Positions 3,973-5,008 of a stretch of 5,008 nucleotides of DNA are shown here, piece by piece; position 1 is the first letter of the stretch; the number at the start of each line of letters is the position of its first letter. Made by a program: the position numbers and the translations under genes. This DNA comes from Bacillota bacterium. Lineage in GTDB: Bacteria; Bacillota; Clostridia; Oscillospirales; Acutalibacteraceae. The DNA is taken from contig JAUZPX010000121.1 of the NCBI GenBank assembly GCA_030705695.1, forward strand, positions 1 through 5,008, given 5' to 3'. The notes under the pieces are model-generated. The model was not told the origin of the DNA. It saw only the letters and a program-made list of their open reading frames with translations, and did no database searches.

Positions 3973-4857
3973 GTGAAATACTTATTTTATATGATTTCGA
4001 CTTTAAGAAAGCGAGGGAAATTTTTGATATCCTTTCTGCTTTTTATATTACTTGGGTTAGTTGTAGGCGGTTTCGGTACACTTATCGGTGCAGGAGGTGG
4101 GTTTCTGCTTACTCCGTTATTACTGGTATTTTACCCATCAATGCCTACTCAAACAGTTACTGCTATATCTATGTTTGCCGTTTTGTTTAACTCGTCTTCA
4201 GGTTCTTTAGCATATGCATATATGAAAAGAATCGATTATAAAACAGGAATTATTTTTGCAATTGCAACATCACCAGGTTCTATAATCGGTACATTTTTAA
4301 CTCAAATGATTGACCGTAATTTATTCGATACAATTTTTGGTGTATTCATGCTTGTTTTTGCTTTTATAATTGCATTTAAAAGCAAAAGTGGAGATAAGAG
4401 CAATCATATTAAAAAAAATGGGTTTTGCAATGTCGTTAGGGAACTAAAAGACAGAGAAGGAAACAAAGTAAAGTTTTCTTTTAATATGCTTGCAGGAATT
4501 TTAATAAGCATTGGTGTAGGTTTTATATCGGGATTGCTCGGTATAGGCGGTGGTATAGTACATGTACCGGCACTTGTATTTCTTGGCTTTCCTGCTCACT
4601 TCGCAACGGCTACCTCACACTTTGTGCTTGCTTTTTCATCGTTATCTAGCGTTATTGTTCATTTAAACGATGGTTCGCTTAACAACTACTTCCCCATGGC
4701 AATTTGTATTGCTATTGGTACGATAGTCGGCGCTCAGATTGGCGCAAGATTATCAAAACGTATTAAGGGCTCGGTTATTATGCTCTGCCTTTCTGCCGCA
4801 TTGGCACTTGTTAGTTTGCGGATACTTTTCATGGGTATCTCCGGAATGTTTTTTTGA
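3973..4857 (+). CDS. TauE/SafE-family membrane transporter (sulfite/organic-anion export type)
   Basis: Up to 294 residues, almost entirely hydrophobic, with about eight membrane helices in two homologous halves. Each half opens with the family's glycine motif: VVGGFGTLIGAGGGFLLTPLL at 30-50 and GVGFISGLLGIGGGIVHVPAL at 181-201. A polar cytoplasmic loop (about 136-170) separates the halves. Family members move sulfite, sulfoacetate or other small anions across the membrane; the substrate here is unknown. The coordinates give the longest form, from GTG at 3973, because nothing rules it out. Neither it nor ATG 3991 has a ribosome site. TTG 4024 has GAGG (4013-4016) seven bases upstream and would start directly before helix 1, as is usual in the family, so the true protein may be about 277 residues. 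It probably shares a transcript with the LUD gene just upstream and ends at a strong terminator. Confidence 0.85.
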   Translation: MKYLFYMISTLRKRGKFLISFLLFILLGLVVGGFGTLIGAGGGFLLTPLLLVFYPSMPTQTVTAISMFAVLFNSSSGSLAYAYMKRIDYKTGIIFAIATSPGSIIGTFLTQMIDRNLFDTIFGVFMLVFAFIIAFKSKSGDKSNHIKKNGFCNVVRELKDREGNKVKFSFNMLAGILISIGVGFISGLLGIGGGIVHVPALVFLGFPAHFATATSHFVLAFSSLSSVIVHLNDGSLNNYFPMAICIAIGTIVGAQIGARLSKRIKGSVIMLCLSAALALVSLRILFMGISGMFF

Positions 4858-4885
4858 ATAGTGGAAGGTCAATAATATAAAGAAC

Positions 4886-4920
4886 TGCCTGCAGTGTTAA
4901 AAACTGCAGGCATATTTTTT
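4886..4920. terminator. Rho-independent terminator after the transporter gene
   Basis: TGCCTGCAG (4886-4894) pairs perfectly with CTGCAGGCA (4904-4912) around a 9-base A/T-rich loop. ATATTTTTT follows on the plus strand. It lies between two convergent genes. The minus strand has a weaker T-run after the hairpin, so it may serve the gene on the right only partly. Confidence 0.88.
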
Positions 4921-4923
4921 AGT

Positions 4924-5008
4924 TTATTTCGATTTTAATTCAGGAATACCAAGCTTTTGAGCAAGCTCCTTTTTAACATAAATATTTGACGGCGATGTCA
5001 TTACTTCA
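4924..5008 (-). CDS. C-terminal end of an unrecognised protein
   Basis: The last 27 codons of a gene entering from the right edge, read on the minus strand, end in TAA at 4926-4924. The peptide ends MTSPSNIYVKKELAQKLGIP and a lysine-rich ELKSK tail. It reads as ordinary, well-behaved coding sequence, but I cannot assign a family from so little. It converges on the TauE/SafE gene with the hairpin terminator between them. The call rests on an uninterrupted frame, plausible composition and the stop placed just beyond the terminator. Confidence 0.6.
   Translation of the reverse strand, partial: EVMTSPSNIYVKKELAQKLGIPELKSK

Noticed and set aside
3963..4190. A 75-codon plus-strand frame overlapping the start of the TauE/SafE gene
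   Set aside because: The overlapping frame carries the glycine motif and membrane helices of a known family; this one has no features.

Overview
The window looks like chromosome of a low-GC Gram-positive bacterium, probably a Clostridia-type anaerobe. The reasons are AT-rich intergenic DNA, sigma-A-like promoters with GGAGG-type ribosome sites, and the gene families present. This is inferred from content and not proven. It splits into two parts that meet near position 2975. The left part (marR, integrase) is roughly 45% GC in the lines I counted by eye. The right part (LUD protein, TauE/SafE transporter) is nearer 35%.

Left part, 1-960, minus strand: a MarR-family repressor gene (254-862) is followed by the first 37 codons of a membrane protein that runs off the left edge, probably an MFS drug exporter. 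The marR promoter (TTGACA, 17 bp, TACAAT) lies between two near-identical GGTACC-centred 12-mers. The gap in front of the transporter gene holds a long inverted repeat whose outer arms share the GTACC/GGTAC core. This looks like a self-regulating efflux switch. The MarR protein has an unusual His/Cys-containing C-terminal tail.

Centre, 960-2975, plus strand: an AT-rich intergenic stretch with several palindromes leads to a short excisionase-like helix-turn-helix ORF that appears truncated (1321-1482), then a complete 421-aa tyrosine recombinase (1528-2793). Copies of a GTATGGGGC motif bracket the integrase gene: two direct copies at its start and two inverted copies just after its stop. About 115 bp further on lies the 3' half of an elongator tRNA-Met gene (2931-2975), beginning exactly at the anticodon loop and followed by the tRNA's terminator. 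I read this as the right attachment junction of an integrated element. The reconstituted full tRNA gene and the left end should lie outside the window to the left, so marR and the exporter may be cargo.

Right part, 3012-5008: host-like DNA carrying a LUD-domain protein (3278-3928) with its own promoter and a Cys-rich tail, then a TauE/SafE-family anion transporter (about 3973-4857), ending in a strong hairpin terminator. The C-terminal 27 codons of an unrecognised convergent gene enter from the right edge.

No CRISPR array, insertion sequence, rRNA or recognised riboswitch was seen. The points most worth following are the tRNA-Met attachment junction with its GTATGGGGC repeat system and the MarR operator layout.
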